This document shows positions 16,394 through 24,844 of a stretch of DNA of 64,000 nucleotides, in pieces. Each line of letters opens with the position of its first letter. Position 1 is the first letter of the stretch. A program made the position numbers and the translations under genes. The notes under the pieces were generated by a model that was not told the DNA's origin, did no database searches, and saw only the letters and a list, made by a program, of their open reading frames with translations. This stretch comes from Parcubacteria group bacterium LiPW_15 (GTDB lineage: Bacteria; Patescibacteria; Paceibacteria; UBA6257; 2-01-FULL-56-20). The DNA lies in assembly GCA_007375645.1 (NCBI GenBank), contig VMER01000001.1, forward strand, positions 248,001 to 312,000. Reading direction: 5' to 3'.

Positions 16394-17476
16394 TTATAGA
16401 ATACCATGTATCGGCCAGGTGATGACCTCCAAAAACTTTCGGAAAATAGATCTTCCCATCCAGGCCTCCTTTGTGAGCGGCGCGAGTTCGGCAATATCTT
16501 CCTCAAATTGCGCCCTTAACTCAGAAATGAAAATTGGGTCTATGCTCCGTATATTGCCTTCAAAATTTAAAAGCAAACTTTGACTGTCCATATTGGCGCT
16601 CCCGATAGTCCCCCAAACGTCGTCGGCTACCGCCGTCTTGGTGTGCAATATCCGGTTGTTGTCGTACAAATATATCTTCACTCCCGCGTTCAGCGCCAGA
16701 ATAAAATAGGAACCTGCCGCGAAATCAACGGTCTTAACGTCGGACGCTTCCGGTAAAAGCAGGCGCACGTCCACCCCTCGCTTCGCGGCTTTTGTAAGTG
16801 CGGAAAAAACTCTTATGCTAGGCACAAAATACGGCGTCGTTATATATAGATAGCGTTTGGCGCTTCGAATATTTTTCAAAAGATCGTGGTAAATATAACG
16901 TCCGCGGAATCTCGGTGAATTGGTTATAAAAGAAAACCCGCCCTCCGGGAAAAATGAAGGCTTGAACCTAAAAAACTTTCGCTCCGGGGAAACAACCCAC
17001 ATCCGCTCAAATACAGAGCTCATCTCGGAAACCACGGGGCCCGTCATCCGCACATTCGTATCCCGCCAATCCTCCATCCGTTTTTCAAGACCCACTCCCC
17101 CGGTGTGGCCTATTTCACCGTCCACTATCAAAAGTTTCCTATGATCCCGCAAGAACCAGGAAGAAAAGTTCCCGATGCGCCAGGGCCTTATCGGATTAAA
17201 GAACTTTATCTCCACTCCCTCCGCTTTAAGCTCATGTTCCGCCTCAGAGTTCAAAAAGCTATAGCTCCCCACCGCGTCGCAAATGATGCGCACCCTAACT
17301 CCCTCTTTGCTCTTTTTTTTCAAAACCTCAAAAAATCTCTTCCCTAATTCGTCCGGTTCAAAAATAAACTGCTCAATATCGATTGATTTACGCGCCTCTT
17401 CGCAATCGACAAGCATTGCCTTCCAGGCTTCGGCGGAACGCAGATAGAATTTCCAGGTTGTTTTGGATGTATTCAT
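16394..17476 (-). CDS. Phospholipase D-family protein, cardiolipin synthase-like
   Basis: Two HKD motifs are present: HRKLLIVDGEIGHTGG near residue 131 and HTKTAVADDVWGTIGSANMD near residue 280. The order and spacing fit ClsA/ClsB-type cardiolipin synthases, which join two phosphatidylglycerols. The N-terminal membrane helices of ClsA are missing, so it is nearer to ClsB, with 360 residues. Its start overlaps the stop of the ASCH gene by four bases. Whether this organism makes its own phospholipids is uncertain, so other phosphodiester substrates are possible. Confidence 0.85.
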   Translation of the reverse strand: MNTSKTTWKFYLRSAEAWKAMLVDCEEARKSIDIEQFIFEPDELGKRFFEVLKKKSKEGVRVRIICDAVGSYSFLNSEAEHELKAEGVEIKFFNPIRPWRIGNFSSWFLRDHRKLLIVDGEIGHTGGVGLEKRMEDWRDTNVRMTGPVVSEMSSVFERMWVVSPERKFFRFKPSFFPEGGFSFITNSPRFRGRYIYHDLLKNIRSAKRYLYITTPYFVPSIRVFSALTKAAKRGVDVRLLLPEASDVKTVDFAAGSYFILALNAGVKIYLYDNNRILHTKTAVADDVWGTIGSANMDSQSLLLNFEGNIRSIDPIFISELRAQFEEDIAELAPLTKEAWMGRSIFRKFLEVITWPIHGIL

Positions 17477-17823
17477 TCAAGAGTGATGACGATAAGCCCG
17501 AACTTCTTTATTTTTTCCTTATATCCCGGAAAGCCATACCACATGTCCGTGGCTTCTTTCGCGGTATGGGTCTTGGGATTAATAGTCTCCGGCTTATATT
17601 TTTTAAGAATCGCGGCAACCGAAGGAAAATGTTCTGCTTTTTTAACCGTTTTCGCAATTCTTTTTTTGCCGCACACCAAAATCACAACGTCTTTCGCTTT
17701 TATATCCTTATATCTTGCGGTAGCCGCCCGCGTTTCTATCTTCTTTTTCCCGCTGACCATTGCCTCGAAAATATCATTATCTGCCGCACGAATTCTTAAA
17801 ATAATTCTTTTAGACTCAGGCAT
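17473..17823 (-). CDS. ASCH-domain protein
   Basis: This 116-residue protein fits the ASCH fold: the early motif MVSGKKKIETRAATARYKDIKAKDVVIL carries the conserved Lys and the Glu-x-Arg of the RNA/nucleoside-binding cleft, and WYGFPGYKEKIKKFGLIVITLE forms the last strands. ASCH proteins range from the N4-acetylcytidine amidohydrolase YqfB to RNA-binding domains; the role here is not determined. It overlaps both neighbours by a few bases. Confidence 0.75.
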   Translation of the reverse strand: MPESKRIILRIRAADNDIFEAMVSGKKKIETRAATARYKDIKAKDVVILVCGKKRIAKTVKKAEHFPSVAAILKKYKPETINPKTHTAKEATDMWYGFPGYKEKIKKFGLIVITLE

Positions 17824-18340
17824 TTTCGATATGGATAAGCGCGGCTCTGATCGCCTCTTTTGTATATTCTTTCCTGTTCAATCTACCCTTGGTTATTATC
17901 CCCACCAAGCCTTCTGCCGAACCGATATGGGGATTCGTAGTGAGACCGGTTTTAAACACCGCTTGATTCATATCCAAACCGTCCTTGAGCATACACTCCA
18001 CAACCTTCTTGGGCGCCTCCCACGCGGATGAAAGTCCAAGATGGAATCCTTTTCCATCGTAGATCGCGCAGGCACAGACATTCATGTGTCCGGTCTTGGT
18101 GTTTGGTACGACCATAAGGCCCGCCTCAATGCCAAAGCTATAATCGCAGTCGGCAAACGAACCTATGGCTCGATTCATCGCACCTCGAATAGTTTCTTCA
18201 AGCGATTTGGGCTGCGCGGAAACTTTTGAATCGACTTCGAGCGCAGAAACTTCCGCGTGTTCCAAATCAGGATATTTTAAGATAATCTCCTTGAGAGCAT
18301 CAACTTTTACAGAGTTTTTTGAACCAACAACTATTTTCAT
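17816..18340 (-). CDS. yjjX: Inosine/xanthosine triphosphatase (NTPase YjjX family)
   Basis: The 174 residues match the non-canonical purine NTPase I/II family: MKIVVGSKNSVKVDALKE at the N-terminus, YSFGIEAGLM in the middle, and GLVGIITKGRLNRKEYTKEAIRAALI at the C-terminus. The enzyme removes deaminated purine triphosphates (ITP/XTP) from the nucleotide pool. It overlaps the ASCH gene by eight bases, suggesting a nucleotide-handling pair. Confidence 0.93.
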   Translation of the reverse strand: MKIVVGSKNSVKVDALKEIILKYPDLEHAEVSALEVDSKVSAQPKSLEETIRGAMNRAIGSFADCDYSFGIEAGLMVVPNTKTGHMNVCACAIYDGKGFHLGLSSAWEAPKKVVECMLKDGLDMNQAVFKTGLTTNPHIGSAEGLVGIITKGRLNRKEYTKEAIRAALIHIENA

Positions 18341-18366
18341 TTACTTTATATTCCGCACACTTCTCG

Positions 18367-18753
18367 TTAATTCTGCAATAATTCCGATTTAGTTGCCACC
18401 TCAATCACGTATCCGTCCGGGTCTCTAAAATCCACAGTGTATGAACTTCTGTCTTTATAGCTGGATTCTAAGGGCCCTCGAATTATATCTGCCTGCATCC
18501 CGGAAAGAAGCCTGCCAACCTCATCCACCATTTCTCGCGAACCTGCCAAAAAACATATGTGTCTGGGACCAATCGTATTTTCGGGTTTAACGTCTTGCTT
18601 GATAAAATAAATCTTTGTTTCGCCGTTGCTGAAAGCGTTGGACTCGATTTTATTCCAGCCAATAATTCCAAAGACGGCTTCATAGAACCTAACTGATCGC
18701 TCCAGATCGGAAACCCAGAATTCAATATGTTTTATTGTTGCTTTATTTCCCAT
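18367..18753 (-). CDS. VOC/glyoxalase-family protein
   Basis: A single vicinal-oxygen-chelate domain with beta-alpha-beta-beta-beta halves: HIEFWVSDLERSVRFYEAVFG, GPRHICFLAG and RDPDGYVIEVA. The conserved metal ligands are partly visible (His9, His64 and Glu120 region). Substrate unknown: candidates include methylglyoxal adducts or antibiotics. It lies next to a NUDIX gene and a second VOC gene. Confidence 0.85.
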   Translation of the reverse strand: MGNKATIKHIEFWVSDLERSVRFYEAVFGIIGWNKIESNAFSNGETKIYFIKQDVKPENTIGPRHICFLAGSREMVDEVGRLLSGMQADIIRGPLESSYKDRSSYTVDFRDPDGYVIEVATKSELLQN

Positions 18754-18761
18754 GATATTTC

Positions 18762-19220
18762 CTATGTTTCTTTCCGCCGCAACATATCTATCATCAACTT
18801 AGAATATTCAGAGATCTCGGGCAAATTATTCAACTCCAGCCACCTTGCATCCGCTATTTCATTTGATTCAATATTTATTTCTTTACCCCTGCTCCTCCCC
18901 GCAAAAACCGTTACCGTATCATTTTTAAATTCTTTCGCAGAGTGAAAGACTCCTATTTCTTTTAAATCCTCAACTTCAATTCCAACTTCTTCTTCCACCT
19001 CCCGTTTTGCAGCCTGTGCCGGTGTCTCGCCTTTCTTGATACCACCGCCCGGAAACATCCAACTTTCGTAGTTGCCGTAATTATTTTTTACCATCAATAT
19101 CTCCTTGCCAGATCTTATGATGCATTTCACTCCATGCGTTTTGGGGCGCACTACAAACCAATATGCCTTGGCAAAAGGGTGAAGCAGTATCGACAACTTC
19201 CTTAAGATTAACTTAATCAT
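18762..19220 (-). CDS. NUDIX hydrolase
   Basis: The NUDIX box GGGIKKGETPAQAAKREVEEEVGIEV (near residues 62-87) matches GX5EX7REUXEEXGU exactly. The N-terminal LRKLSILLHPFAKAYWFVVRPKTHGVK is basic and hydrophobic, as in NUDIX proteins related to 8-oxo-dGTPase/MutT-like or lipid-linked groups. Substrate unknown. It is nine bases upstream of the VOC gene and likely co-transcribed. Confidence 0.9.
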   Translation of the reverse strand: MIKLILRKLSILLHPFAKAYWFVVRPKTHGVKCIIRSGKEILMVKNNYGNYESWMFPGGGIKKGETPAQAAKREVEEEVGIEVEDLKEIGVFHSAKEFKNDTVTVFAGRSRGKEINIESNEIADARWLELNNLPEISEYSKLMIDMLRRKET

Positions 19221-19263
19221 TTATTAATACTCTGCGCCCCGTAGCACTTCTTGGATTTATTTC

Positions 19264-19644
19264 CTATTCTTCAGAACAGTGATAGATCTCAAGACGTATT
19301 TCGTCGGGGTCATCAAGCCATACGTATCTATTTCCAAACTTTCCAACCTTAAACTCACTGTGCTTGATCCCAGCCTCAGAAAGAAACTGTTCAAACTTTT
19401 CCAGTTCATCCAGAGTCCGGACACCAAACCCGATATGATTCATTCCAACATCGTCCTTGTCGTAATTTGGGCTTGGGGTCCCTTTCGGACTTAGCTTGAA
19501 GTACAATTTTACATCGCCAATTTTATAAACCACCAGATTATCATTACGGAGAGTTGGTTCACCTAAAAACTTAGAATAAAATTCTTCCGTTCTAGACAGA
19601 TCTTTCACTATTAATGATATGTGATCGATAAAGTTTGGCTTCAT
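19264..19644 (-). CDS. VOC/glyoxalase-family protein
   Basis: A second, distinct VOC protein of 126 residues: DHISLIVKDLSRTEEFYSKFLG, DVGMNHIGFGVRTLDELEKFEQFL and RYVWLDDPDEIRLEIYHC. Likely metal ligands are His8, His70 and Glu119 region. It is not a close copy of the VOC protein at 18367, so it is probably a separate acquisition or old paralogue. The substrate is unknown. Confidence 0.85.
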   Translation of the reverse strand: MKPNFIDHISLIVKDLSRTEEFYSKFLGEPTLRNDNLVVYKIGDVKLYFKLSPKGTPSPNYDKDDVGMNHIGFGVRTLDELEKFEQFLSEAGIKHSEFKVGKFGNRYVWLDDPDEIRLEIYHCSEE

Positions 19645-19663
19645 AGACGCAATATATCACCTC

Positions 19664-22237
19664 CTACTTCCCATGGCATTTCTTATACTTTTTCCCCGAT
19701 CCGCACGGACAAGGATCATTCCTGCCTACTTCCTTGGCGCCCGAAGCTTTGGGCAAGATCTTTACAACCTGTTCCGCGGGCTTTTGTTCCTGAGCCTGAC
19801 CCGGAGGCGGGAGCTTGAAGATATTCATAAATATCCAGGCTCCAAAATTAGCCCAAAAAGCTTGATAAAGCGTATGCGCTTCTCCTCGATATTCCACGAG
19901 CGGATCGCGTTGTCCGTAAGCCCTAAGTCCGATGGATTCCGAAAGCGCGTCCAAGTCCTCCAAGTGGTTCATCCAAAGCATGTCCAAAATGCCTAGCATT
20001 TGGTTCGCCGCCAAAGGATGCTTGGCCATCACGGAAACGCGCGCCTTCAAGAACTCCGATAGATTTTCTTCCGTCGCATCTTCCGGATATGGATTTTCCT
20101 TATTGGCCAATCCGACTTCTTCAAATATTTTTTTTAGGTCCGGCTTTTCTACTTCTGGCATATTCTCCGCGGCCGCTATTCCGGCTGAAAGATTTTTAAA
20201 ATAACCGTTCACCGCGTCGAATATCATGGGTTCCAGAGTCTCCGAATTCATCGCCGTCAATATTTCCTGTCGGCGCTTATAGACCGCCGCCCGATGCTTA
20301 TTCAAGACATCATCGTAGTCGAGCAGGTGTTTCCTCATATCGAAATTCGCCCCCTCAACTTTGGATTGGGCTTCTGCCACGGCGCGGGAAATCATAGCCA
20401 CATCGATCGGCTCGTCATCGGGAAGATGGAATCTGTCCATTAGGGACTTTATGCGGTCTCCGCCGAAAATGCGCAGCAAGTCGTCTTCCAGCGACAGGAA
20501 GAATTGCGAAGAACCGGGATCGCCCTGCCTGCCGGCGCGGCCGCGCAGCTGATTGTCTATGCGCCTGGCCTCGTGCCTTTCCGTACCAGTCACATGAAGT
20601 CCGCCCAATTCTCGCACCCGCTTCGCATCTTCCGGTGTCGGCGGATTGCCGCCCAGAATTATGTCCACGCCGCGGCCGGCCATGTTGGTCGCCACGGTTA
20701 TCGCCCCCGGCTTACCGGCCTGGGCGACTATCGCTCCCTCCCGTTCATTGTTCTTCGCGTTCAAAGTTTCGTGCGGGATATGCGCCTCGCTTAGCAAATT
20801 GTCCAAAAGTTCGTTCTTAGCAATGGAAGTTGTGCCAACCAAAACCGGCTGGCCCTTTTCGTGCCGTTCTTTTATATCGTTGACCAAAGCTATCCAACGC
20901 GCGGCGGAAGTTTTGTATATGACATCTTTGTGATCATTTCTTATGACCGGCTTGTTCGGAGGAATGCTAACAACTTCCAAATTGTAAACTTTGGAAAATT
21001 CTTCCGCGGAAGTCTGCGCGGTTCCGGTCATGCCGGAGATCTTCTTATACATGCGGAAATAATTCTGAATGGATATCTTTCCGTAAGTCTTGGACTCTTC
21101 CTGCACATGCACGCCCTCCTTGGCCTCAATCGCCTGGTGTAAGCCGCCGTTATACCGCCTGCCGTGAAGCATTCGGCCGGTGAATTCGTCCACGATAATT
21201 ATCTCTCCGTTCTTGACCACATATTCTTTATCCTTATGAAAAAGCGCCTTGGCTTTAAGACTTTCTTCCAAATAATGGACCAGGCGCAGATTCTCGGGCG
21301 AGTAAAGATTATCGACGCCCACCATTTTTTCCACCTTGGCGATTCCCTCTTCGGTTATGGAAACCGAGCGGCGCTTCTCATCCACCTCGTAATCCTCAGG
21401 CGCGTTTAGGTTGATAACCAGTCTCGCAAAGGTTTTATAGAACTGGCTGGATTCCGCATCCGGCGCAGAAATAATTAGCGGGGTTCTGGCCTCATCGATC
21501 AAAATAGAATCCACTTCATCGATTATGGCAAAAGGAAATCCCCGCTGGACCTGTTCGGTTACCCGGTAGACCAGATTGTCGCGCAGATAATCAAAACCGA
21601 ATTCGTGATTGGTTCCGTAAGTAACATCGGCGAGATACGCTTCGCGCCTGGACGCGGGCCGCAAGAATTCCGATTGCACGCGGAAATTTCCGGTAGTGTC
21701 TTCTTCTTTGTCGATAAGCGCTTGGGCATCCTTCGCAACCTCATAGTCCGGGTCATACAAAAAAGCGGTGTTCGGCACGAGGCAGGAAACCGTAAGTCCC
21801 AGCGCGCGATATATCTGGCCCATCCAGACCGCATCGCGGCGAGCCAAGTATTCGTTTACCGTGACCACATGCGCGCCGTGTCCGTAAAGCGCATTCAAAT
21901 AAACCGGCGCAACGGCGGTCAGAGTCTTTCCTTCTCCGGTTATCATTTCCGCGACCGCTCCCTTGTTCAAAACCAGTCCGCCGATAAGCTGCACATCGTA
22001 GGGTCGCTGTCCCAAGGTTCGCTTCGCGGCTTCGCGGACAAGAGCGAAAGCGCGCGGCAAAACCAGCCGCTCTTCTTCGCCGCTTTGCAGTCGTTCTCGA
22101 AGCTTCAAACTCTCCGCCTTCAATTCCTCGCCGGTCAACTTCTGTATTTCCGGTTCGAGCGAATTTACTTCGGCTACAATTGTTTCGAAATCCGCGAGCG
22201 TTCTGCGCTCAAATATTTTTTTTATGAACCCAAGCAT
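19664..22237 (-). CDS. secA: Preprotein translocase ATPase subunit
   Basis: Full-length SecA of 857 residues: Walker A MITGEGKTLTA near 98-108, DYLRDN and IIDEVDSILIDEARTPLIIS in NBD1, the preprotein cross-linking domain, GRAGRQGDPGSSQFFLSLEDDLLRIFG in NBD2, and a C-terminal SEC-C zinc motif CPCGSGKKYKKCHGK. SecA drives export through SecYEG and serves the surface proteins predicted elsewhere in this window. The gene starts 15 bp after the hpf stop. Confidence 0.98.
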   Translation of the reverse strand: MLGFIKKIFERRTLADFETIVAEVNSLEPEIQKLTGEELKAESLKLRERLQSGEEERLVLPRAFALVREAAKRTLGQRPYDVQLIGGLVLNKGAVAEMITGEGKTLTAVAPVYLNALYGHGAHVVTVNEYLARRDAVWMGQIYRALGLTVSCLVPNTAFLYDPDYEVAKDAQALIDKEEDTTGNFRVQSEFLRPASRREAYLADVTYGTNHEFGFDYLRDNLVYRVTEQVQRGFPFAIIDEVDSILIDEARTPLIISAPDAESSQFYKTFARLVINLNAPEDYEVDEKRRSVSITEEGIAKVEKMVGVDNLYSPENLRLVHYLEESLKAKALFHKDKEYVVKNGEIIIVDEFTGRMLHGRRYNGGLHQAIEAKEGVHVQEESKTYGKISIQNYFRMYKKISGMTGTAQTSAEEFSKVYNLEVVSIPPNKPVIRNDHKDVIYKTSAARWIALVNDIKERHEKGQPVLVGTTSIAKNELLDNLLSEAHIPHETLNAKNNEREGAIVAQAGKPGAITVATNMAGRGVDIILGGNPPTPEDAKRVRELGGLHVTGTERHEARRIDNQLRGRAGRQGDPGSSQFFLSLEDDLLRIFGGDRIKSLMDRFHLPDDEPIDVAMISRAVAEAQSKVEGANFDMRKHLLDYDDVLNKHRAAVYKRRQEILTAMNSETLEPMIFDAVNGYFKNLSAGIAAAENMPEVEKPDLKKIFEEVGLANKENPYPEDATEENLSEFLKARVSVMAKHPLAANQMLGILDMLWMNHLEDLDALSESIGLRAYGQRDPLVEYRGEAHTLYQAFWANFGAWIFMNIFKLPPPGQAQEQKPAEQVVKILPKASGAKEVGRNDPCPCGSGKKYKKCHGK

Positions 22238-22252
22238 TAATTAAAGTTTCGA

Positions 22253-22582
22253 TTATTTCCCCTCCTCGTCCTTCTTGAAGTCCTTATATTTCTCAACCGC
22301 TCTCTGGAGTTTGTCTTTAGCCAGGTCTATCGCGGCGTAAAGATCCTCCGCCTCTTCGCTCACCTGGAAAGTCTTGGCCGGAATGTGCAGGTTGGCCTTA
22401 GCCATATATATCTGTCCTTTTTGGTGATGATGCGTGGTAAGAGCCAGCTCTAAGTGCAGATCGGCGGTTCCCTCGGCATCCAAGCGGCTCAAAACCTTCA
22501 AAATAGACTCGAACTTCTCTTCCGCATACGCCACTATGGCATCGGTGGATTCAAGATTCGTATATTTTATCTTTATGTTCAT
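22253..22582 (-). CDS. hpf: Ribosome hibernation promoting factor, short form
   Basis: The 109 residues cover the Sigma54-modulation/HPF fold: MNIKIKYTNLESTDAIVAYAEEKFESILKV and YMAKANLHIPAKTFQVSEEAEDLYAAIDLAKDKLQRAVEKYK. There is no C-terminal dimerisation domain, so it is the short type that binds the decoding region and promotes inactive ribosomes. It is the first gene of a hpf-secA transcript, and its promoter is placed for a leaderless mRNA. Confidence 0.95.
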   Translation of the reverse strand: MNIKIKYTNLESTDAIVAYAEEKFESILKVLSRLDAEGTADLHLELALTTHHHQKGQIYMAKANLHIPAKTFQVSEEAEDLYAAIDLAKDKLQRAVEKYKDFKKDEEGK

Positions 22583-22588
22583 GTCGTA

Positions 22589-22617
22589 ATCTTAGCTTAA
22601 ACCTAGCCATTTTTCAA
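22589..22617 (-). promoter_or_regulatory. Promoter for hpf, leaderless arrangement
   Basis: Minus strand TTGAAA (22617-22612), 17-bp spacer, TAAGAT (22594-22589), then six bases to the ATG at 22582. Transcription would start at or within a base of the start codon. No Shine-Dalgarno sequence is present. Confidence 0.65.
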
Positions 22618-22670
22618 AGATTTGCCGATTAAACCCATATAAATGCTGATAAATATGGCCTTTTCCTGAC

Positions 22671-22699
22671 TTGACTTTTTAATAGATTGGTGCTATAAT
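22671..22699 (+). promoter_or_regulatory. Sigma70-type promoter with extended -10
   Basis: TTGACT (22671-22676), a 17-bp spacer and TATAAT (22694-22699) preceded by TGC. Expected start near 22706. It drives the two plus-strand orphan genes ending at 23553. Confidence 0.85.
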
Positions 22700-22742
22700 T
22701 ACACCAGATGCTTGAGATGCGTTTTGGTTCCGGAGTAATGGG

Positions 22743-22762
22743 CCTGCCTGCCGGTAGGCAGG
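22743..22762. repeat. 20-bp palindromic repeat (CCTGCCTGCCGGTAGGCAGG)
   Basis: Copy 1 of four in the window, here in the 5' leader of an orphan gene. The others (27714, 32542, 32718) lie in tRNA-derived sequence. Its hairpin would sit between the promoter and the ribosome binding site. Confidence 0.85.
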
Positions 22763-22818
22763 GGCAATCCAGACTTATTATTCCGGAACTGAATAAACAT
22801 ACAGGAAAAGGAGTCAGA

Positions 22819-22947
22819 GTGAGACGTCTCACCGATTTCCGCGCCATGGTTGTGGCCGCAATCGCCTTCTCGGCGATCTATTACGCTCTCGTTTCAGTGG
22901 CGGAACTGTGTAAGGCCGCCATCGAACTGCTGAAAGCCATCTGCTAA
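22819..22947 (+). CDS. Small membrane protein, unknown function (42 aa)
   Basis: GTG at 22819 behind AAAAGGAG is the natural start; a longer frame from 22708 reads through the palindromic repeat and is not convincing. The product has a short basic N-terminus (RRLTDFR) and one hydrophobic segment at about residues 9-25, followed by an amphipathic tail ending in Cys. Codons are C-ending, as in the next gene, with which it shares a promoter. Confidence 0.6.
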   Translation: MRRLTDFRAMVVAAIAFSAIYYALVSVAELCKAAIELLKAIC

Positions 22948-22989
22948 TTCTAGCCTGACACAACCCACGGTTTAGGAAGGAGAACGAAC

Positions 22990-23553
22990 ATGAACACGCT
23001 GAAGATGAGCAGGGAGGCAAAGAGCTTCGTGGCCATCCTCCTCGGAGTGCTCGGCATCGGATTGACCATCCTCTGGATGGTCGAGACGAACCAGAAGATG
23101 GTCATCGAAGCTCGACAGAGCTCCGCCGTCCAGGATCTCGATCCCGGCAACTTCGTTCACGACGAGCACGAGCTCGTCATCCGCTACGGCAGCCTGAACG
23201 GCGTGCCCGTGGAGATGGTTCGGGACTACACGCACGGAGGACTCGTCCTTCGCGCTGTCCTCCCGGACAAGGATGACCCGCTCGCCAGCCCCGCCCTCGA
23301 CGCTCTGAAAGCGGAAGTCATCCGCCTCTGCTCCTCGAAGGAGCCTGTTCCCCTCGGGGACACGGGGTACACCTTCCTGTTCACCGGGGTATGTGACCCC
23401 GAGTGGGCACCCTACACCACGATCGAGTCGGCGAGAAACACGAGGAACATCCGCTTCATCCGATGGGTCGAACCGATCATCGGAAACGCCATCCGGGGTG
23501 GAGGCTCATGCGATACGAGCTACCGCCCCGCCGGCTACTCCGTGAAAAGGTAA
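22990..23553 (+). CDS. Membrane-anchored orphan protein (187 aa)
   Basis: Start ATG 22990 follows GGAAGGAGA. Residues about 11-31 form one transmembrane segment; the rest is a soluble, probably extracytoplasmic domain with three Cys (about 113, 132, 172) that could form a disulfide. I find no family match. The codon usage is rich in CTC, ATC and GTC and unlike flanking housekeeping genes. It ends just upstream of a strong terminator and is the second gene of its transcript. Confidence 0.7.
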   Translation: MNTLKMSREAKSFVAILLGVLGIGLTILWMVETNQKMVIEARQSSAVQDLDPGNFVHDEHELVIRYGSLNGVPVEMVRDYTHGGLVLRAVLPDKDDPLASPALDALKAEVIRLCSSKEPVPLGDTGYTFLFTGVCDPEWAPYTTIESARNTRNIRFIRWVEPIIGNAIRGGGSCDTSYRPAGYSVKR

Positions 23554-23574
23554 TCGCCCTTCGCCTCACCCCCC

Positions 23575-23612
23575 GCCCGCACAGAAACTTCAAAGCCTGT
23601 GCGGGCTTTTTT
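23575..23612 (+). terminator. Rho-independent terminator
   Basis: GCCCGCACAG (23575-23584) pairs with CTGTGCGGGC (23597-23606), followed by TTTTTT. Confidence 0.92.
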
Positions 23613-23644
23613 AGTTCAAAAATAAAAACGCCATTGGCATATGC

Positions 23645-23673
23645 TTGACCTTTACATAGATTAATGATATAAT
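23645..23673 (+). promoter_or_regulatory. Sigma70-type promoter with extended -10
   Basis: TTGACC (23645-23650), 17-bp spacer, TATAAT (23668-23673) preceded by TGA. It drives the two orphan genes at 23722 and 24200. Confidence 0.85.
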
Positions 23674-23721
23674 CGCGCCAGATGTTTGAGACACGATAAC
23701 TCGACAAAAGGAGGAAGGCTC

Positions 23722-24186
23722 ATGTCCTTCAAAATGCATGTTGTCAACGTCATCACGACTCTGGTCGAGACCGCGCTTCCGCGGTTCTCGGGCGAAAAGA
23801 AGCTTCTTTACGTTCTTATCGAAGCCGGAGTGACAAAAGAGAAGGTTGCGGTGCCCAGCCACCGCCGGTTCATCCACCTCCTCTTCCACCGGCCCGGCAA
23901 CCACACGGCCGTCATGGTGGCCGTGACCGACAACCCCCACTTTCGCAAAGAAGAAATGAAAGACTGGCGGGTGGTTTCCTGCCACGATTCCTGCTGGAGG
24001 TCGGATGGCGTGGAAAGTCCGCTCTCCAAGCTATACTTCGAGATGTGCAAGGAGGTCGATTCGGCGGCTGCGCCCAGAGACCTTTGGGCGACTGCCCAGT
24101 TCTCGATCTTCGATAGCCCAAAGGTGGTGGAAGTGAAGAAGTTCACCCACGACCGCGAAAACTTCATCGCCCACATCGAGTGGTAA
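23722..24186 (+). CDS. Orphan protein of unknown function (154 aa)
   Basis: ATG 23722 (MSFKMHVVNV) is preceded by AAAAGGAGGAAG, which decides this start over the longer frame from 23686. The protein is soluble and His/Trp-rich in parts (PSHRRFIHLLFHRPGNH, FTHDRENFIAHIEW), with a pair of Cys in VVSCHDSCWRS. No known motif is recognisable. It shares the C-ending codon style and stand-alone promoter with the other orphan units. It is followed after 13 bp by another orphan gene. Confidence 0.72.
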   Translation: MSFKMHVVNVITTLVETALPRFSGEKKLLYVLIEAGVTKEKVAVPSHRRFIHLLFHRPGNHTAVMVAVTDNPHFRKEEMKDWRVVSCHDSCWRSDGVESPLSKLYFEMCKEVDSAAAPRDLWATAQFSIFDSPKVVEVKKFTHDRENFIAHIEW

Positions 24187-24199
24187 CAGGGAGAAGACG

Positions 24200-24493
24200 A
24201 TGAAAACCAAGATCAAGGAATACCAACTTCTCGGTGACAAATCCGCAGCCCCGCGCCTGATCCAGTTCAAAGGACGAGAGCTGGTGGTCAGGCAGAAGAA
24301 GACCGACGAAGTATCCGGGATCGACTACGTAATCGTCCCCGGATTCAAGGTCGGAGGACCGCACGCCTCCACTTCCAGGTACTTCACGACCCTTCAGGCC
24401 CTCGACGTGGAACTGGTCGGAAACGACGATCGGGAAGCGATCAAACAGCTCCTCCGGGAGCTCGGATTCAAGGGCCCGATCAGCTTCTGGTGA
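24200..24493 (+). CDS. Orphan protein of unknown function (97 aa)
   Basis: ATG 24200 follows CAGGGAGAAGACG. The sequence is basic at the N-terminus (KTKIKEYQLLGDKS) with alternating beta-like stretches and a short helix EAIKQLLRELGF near the end; no signal peptide or membrane segment. Unrecognised. It is the last gene of its transcript, ending six bases before a terminator stem. Confidence 0.7.
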   Translation: MKTKIKEYQLLGDKSAAPRLIQFKGRELVVRQKKTDEVSGIDYVIVPGFKVGGPHASTSRYFTTLQALDVELVGNDDREAIKQLLRELGFKGPISFW

Positions 24494-24498
24494 CAGCC

Positions 24499-24543
24499 GC
24501 CCCCGCAAGGAAACTCATCCAAAGCCCATGCGGGGGCTTTTTT
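24499..24543 (+). terminator. Rho-independent terminator
   Basis: GCCCCCGCA (24499-24507) pairs with TGCGGGGGC (24529-24537), followed by TTTTTT. The design matches the terminators at 3748 and 23575. Confidence 0.92.
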
Positions 24544-24558
24544 ATTTTAAAAAACAAA

Positions 24559-24576
24559 ACCGGCCTTTCGGCCGGT
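24559..24576 (-). terminator. Rho-independent terminator
   Basis: ACCGGCC and GGCCGGT enclose a GAAA loop on the minus strand, followed by TTTGTTTT. It ends the minus-strand orphan gene at 24604. Confidence 0.85.
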
Positions 24577-24603
24577 GGAAATTGGGTTGGGATAAGAAGC
24601 ACC

Positions 24604-24816
24604 CTAGCTTGACGTCATGCCACCCGTGGAGTCCGCGTCGGGAAGAGCGATGAGGCGGAGCAAGAACTCAGTGTTCGTGACGATGTTCTGCGCAAGCGGC
24701 TCCCACCGCAGCGCTTCGGCCTTGTGATGACCATAGTTCCTGTCATCCAGGATTCGCCTGTAGTCGGCCAACTCGACCTTTATCTTCGCGAGCCTTTCTG
24801 CGTCTTCTTTCGTCAT
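24604..24816 (-). CDS. Small helical orphan protein (70 aa)
   Basis: ATG 24816 is chosen because AAAGGAGG lies eight bases upstream; a GTG two codons earlier is too close to the ribosome binding site. The product is mostly alpha-helical and charged (MTKEDAERLAKIKVELADYRRILDDRN), resembling a short coiled coil. No family recognised. It has its own promoter and terminator and convergently faces the plus-strand orphan pair. Confidence 0.7.
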   Translation of the reverse strand: MTKEDAERLAKIKVELADYRRILDDRNYGHHKAEALRWEPLAQNIVTNTEFLLRLIALPDADSTGGMTSS

Positions 24817-24844
24817 TTTCACTCCCTCCTTTGGAGCTGACTAA

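Noticed and set aside
22708..22818. Extended N-terminus for the 42-residue gene
   Set aside because: It would translate the 20-bp palindrome (LPAGRQG) and lacks a ribosome site, whereas GTG 22819 has one.
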